From Dipylidium caninum (taxonomy: Eukaryota; Platyhelminthes; Cestoda; Cyclophyllidea; Dipylidiidae): DNA of 64,000 nt. This document shows, piece by piece, positions 61,551 through 64,000 of the stretch (the first letter of the stretch is position 1; each line of letters opens with the position of its first letter). The notes beneath the pieces are model-generated. The model had not been told where the DNA came from. It saw nothing but the letters and a program-made list of their open reading frames with translations, and did no database searches. The DNA lies in assembly GCA_017562135.1 (NCBI GenBank), contig QEYB01001528.1, positions 1 through 64,000 of the forward strand. Reading direction: 5' to 3'. A program made the translations under genes and the position numbers.

Positions 61551-61931
61551 GGCACAGGCGGAAGACGCCGCACGAAATAGGGCAATAACAGGTCTGTGAT
61601 GCTCTTAGATGTGCAGGCCGCATACGCGCTACATTGACGGTGCCAGCGAGTGAGACCTTCTGGCCTGAGAGGGCTGGGCAAACTGGTCAATCACCGTCAC
61701 GACAGGGATCGGGGCTTGGACGCGGAATTCCTCGTAAGGGCAAGTTACAAGCTTCCGCTGATTACGTCCCTGGCCTTTGTACACACCGCCGGTCGCTACT
61801 ACCGATTGAATGGTTTAGTGCAGTTCTTGAACTGGCGCCTTTTGGCCCTCGCCGAGAGCGGGTCGTCCAGCATGCGTTGAGAAGACGACCGAACTTGATC
61901 ATTTGGAGGTGAACCGGTGGAAGGATCATTA
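61551..61931 (+). pseudogene. Degenerate 3' fragment of nuclear 18S rRNA
   Basis: The order and sequence follow the 3' part of eukaryotic 18S rRNA. CAATAACAGGTCTGTGATG (61582-61600) is followed by a near match to CCTTAGATG, then TCAATCACCGTCA.GACAGGG (61687-61708). Next come GAATTCCT.GTAAG.GCAAGT (61725-61745), GTACACACCGCC..TCGCTAC (61777-61799), CCGATTGAATGGTTTAGTG, AGAAGACGACCGAACTTGATCATTT and the mature 3' end GGAAGGATCATTA (to 61931). Universally conserved bases are altered: GGTCG instead of CGTCG after CACACCGCC, and a changed decoding-region hairpin. Two internal pieces are missing, near 61720 and near 61906-61911. The 5' three quarters of 18S are absent, so this is a non-functional rDNA relic. 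Open frames of 76-92 codons over it are not proteins. Confidence 0.92.
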
Positions 61932-61990
61932 CGAGTTCCACTTGCGGTCTTTCATCGGTTGTGTTCTTACCTTCCCAGCAGGCCGGGAAG
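61932..61990 (+). other. Probable start of ITS1 remnant
   Basis: The sequence right after the 18S 3' end (ACGAGTTCC-like) is compatible with the start of a flatworm ITS1. I see no 5.8S or 28S sequence further downstream, so the copied piece seems to end inside ITS1. The right boundary is a guess. Confidence 0.4.
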
Positions 61991-63288
61991 TCTAACTTTA
62001 CAATGGGCGAGGTTAGAATTTAAACACTTTCGTAATCGCTTCTGCTGAATTCTCAATGGTTCTATTTCAGTAACGAGTAGAATTTAGGGCACCAATTAGG
62101 ACACCTTTTCCGAGGAAATTCTCCCCGTCTCCCAGTTAAGTAGTTGAGGGGAACTGCGAACTTAATTTCCTTCTTTTTACCCATCATTATGGAAATACGA
62201 CTTATAATGCCTCACAAATCCTGCGGATTTAAAGTTAACGAAAGAAATACCGGTTCAGTGAGGAAGTAAAAGAGCATTATTCACTTTTCTTGTTTTCTTT
62301 CCACCTGTTGACGCCGAGTTCCAATTTCACTTCACGATTACCTCCCATACTTTCGCTTCATCCATAAAATAATAATTAGGAGTGTAGAGTAGTTCTGTTG
62401 CCTTCCCGGTTATCTTTCATACAAATGCCTTTTTAAGTGTTTCAATATCTCAACTCTCACTTCCTTCATCTAATTAACAACCTCTCTGAGCATCGTAATC
62501 GCTCCTCCCTTGCGTACAAAAATTTTGCGAATATTGTCGAGGGAAGGCAGAAGAGAGAGGAGAAGAGCTCGAACAATGACTGTCAAGCAACACCGACAGC
62601 CTCTTGACTTTGCCCCACTTCTTCTCATCAGTCCATCCTTTTGACAGCTTACACACACAATACTTTTGCAATCTCCACTTTTTCACTGGCACACCTCTTT
62701 GTAAGGCGGCCCCTTCGAGATAATTATGGCTTTTAGTTAATTTTTAGGTAATTTGCCTCTTATGACAAAACCTTTCGACAGTCTGCTGTGTGGATGGCCC
62801 CATTTATTTCATTTTGTCAATGGGAGCCTCGACTCTGGGAGCAGTGCACCCTCACAAGTGGCACCTCTCGATAAACACAGTGTAAACAGCATGACAAGGC
62901 GATGAAGGACTGACAAACAACTTCATCCTCGGAACTTTGGTCTCTGCACGACAGAAGTAATTAGGCCATGGGAGATTCAACTTCGCTTACGTCGTCACAG
63001 CATGTCTGTTCGGTAGAAGCGCAGATATTTTGTCCTTTCCGCCGGAGCTTTTTAAGGAGAGCTGCTTTTCACTGAGTTCTGATGAACTTCCACACTGATT
63101 TTCACCCCGAGATAAGAACAAGTTTTGGCACGTAGTGTTTCACCTTTAGCGACCCGATGATCTCTCTGTTCGAAATAATCCTCACTACGTTAAAGCCCTT
63201 GCAAGAGAATTCCAATTAAGGGCTCATAGAGAATCCGGTTGTTTAACTGAAAAGACAAATATTACTTTCATATAAGACAATTCCCAAG
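61991..63288. other. Intergenic region, nothing recognised
   Basis: AT-rich, with short open frames only. No 5.8S rRNA, 28S rRNA or tRNA signals seen. Confidence 0.45.
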
Positions 63289-63434
63289 GCACTGGACTCT
63301 GCCCCGTTTCGTGCTCTCCGATGCGGCATTTACGGAAAGGGTTGCTGGGAGGAATTTATTCTCCAGGGAGATAAAATCAACTGATTTATGGCTTCCAGGA
63401 GGGGATCGGTGCGTCCAATTTACCAGCCACATGG
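63289..63434 (+). CDS. Candidate internal exon, unrecognised gene
   Basis: An open frame ends at a strong donor, ATGG|GTAAGT (63435), in phase 1. A possible acceptor lies at 63287-63288 but is weak, so the left edge is uncertain; the frame is also open further left. A 93-base intron would join it in frame to 63528-63618. The product shows no family I know. Confidence 0.3.
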
Positions 63435-63527
63435 GTAAGTCCGTTTTCAGTTCACCTGGCGACCACCTTCATGTTCCTTTTTTTTTCCCTTTACTATAAA
63501 ACTCATCTTGTCGGTCCACCTTTTCAG

Positions 63528-63618
63528 GACATCAAAATGATTTTCTCAAAATATATCTCCCACAAACTCCGGCTTACGTCGACGGGGCCGCTTCCCTTTT
63601 CCCAATCCTGATATCAGC
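63528..63618 (+). CDS. Candidate internal exon, unrecognised gene
   Basis: The acceptor CCACCTTTTCAG (to 63527) and the donor CAGC|GTAAGT (63619) are both good. Read in the phase left by the candidate exon at 63289-63434, the 91 bases are open throughout. A third block (63671-63809), behind a T-rich TTTAG acceptor and before a GTAAAC donor, is open in a different phase, so it does not continue the frame. Short introns are common in flatworms. The gene would run toward the right edge of the window. Confidence 0.3.
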
Positions 63619-64000
63619 GTAAGTGAAGTTACAAGTTTTGGATACAAGCATTGTTTTTTTGTGTGTTTAGCGTCTAACATCCTCGCTCACTTGTGTCGCC
63701 ATGGTTTATTTGGCGTTTGGCGAAGACGTTGACTACCTCTGTTGGAGTAGCACCAAATCCGCCTCACCGAGAGGCTTCAAATGGGAAAATTTCCCCCTTC
63801 TAAACCAAGGTAAACGAGTGCATTTCCACAGTTTTTGACAAGTGTGGCAATTAACACCTTAGGGGTTTCAAGTTTCACCCAAAAAGGGGAAGATTTGCTG
63901 CAAGTTTTCCACATGCGATTGTAGCCCCATATGTTTTCATCCTATCTCTTTACATAACCTCCGTCAGCGTCTTTTTAAGGCCCAACCACGACATTTTGGG

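Noticed and set aside
61634..61912. 92- and 76-codon open frames
   Set aside because: They lie within the 18S rRNA relic.

Overview
The window looks like nuclear DNA of a parasitic flatworm, most likely a taeniid tapeworm (Echinococcus or Taenia). The clues are a secreted single-domain Kunitz gene with one intron just after the signal peptide, a GT31 galactosyltransferase gene with GT-AG introns and an AATAAA signal, sparse coding content with long intergenic DNA, many microsatellites, and a decayed 18S rRNA fragment of flatworm type. The species call is an inference. No bacterial operons, ribosome-binding sites or CRISPR arrays are visible.

Layout. 1-3.5 kb: no gene recognised. 3.5-8.6 kb: a polypyrimidine tract, then a two-exon beta-1,3-galactosyltransferase-like gene (5354-7124, +) bracketed by two direct repeats of about 0.6 kb (4285-4916 and 7943-8542). 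Exon 2 of this gene carries a one-base frameshift. 8.6-13.7 kb: unremarkable intergenic DNA. 13.74-16.64 kb and 42.41-45.25 kb: two arms of a large inverted repeat, each almost 3 kb, with about 25.8 kb between them. Inside that loop sit the Kunitz gene (21848-22974, +, with TATA box, intron and AATAAA) and a second repeat family (25.33-25.77 and 33.10-33.70 kb, direct), one copy of which contains a 120-bp tandem duplication. 45.3-61.5 kb: mostly non-coding, with a few weak terminal-exon candidates. 61551-61931: a degenerate 3' part of 18S rRNA ending at the 18S/ITS1 boundary. 63.3-63.8 kb: possible short-intron exons of an unrecognised gene running toward the right edge.

Only the galactosyltransferase and the Kunitz protein are recognised as protein genes. 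They do not form a pathway: one would be a Golgi type II glycosyltransferase, the other a secreted protein. The most unusual points are the Kunitz gene's Asp at the P1 position and its long C-terminal tail, the repeat-bracketed frameshifted galactosyltransferase, the large inverted repeat, and the rDNA fragment outside any visible rDNA array. Most other open frames are within what chance gives in 64 kb at this base composition.
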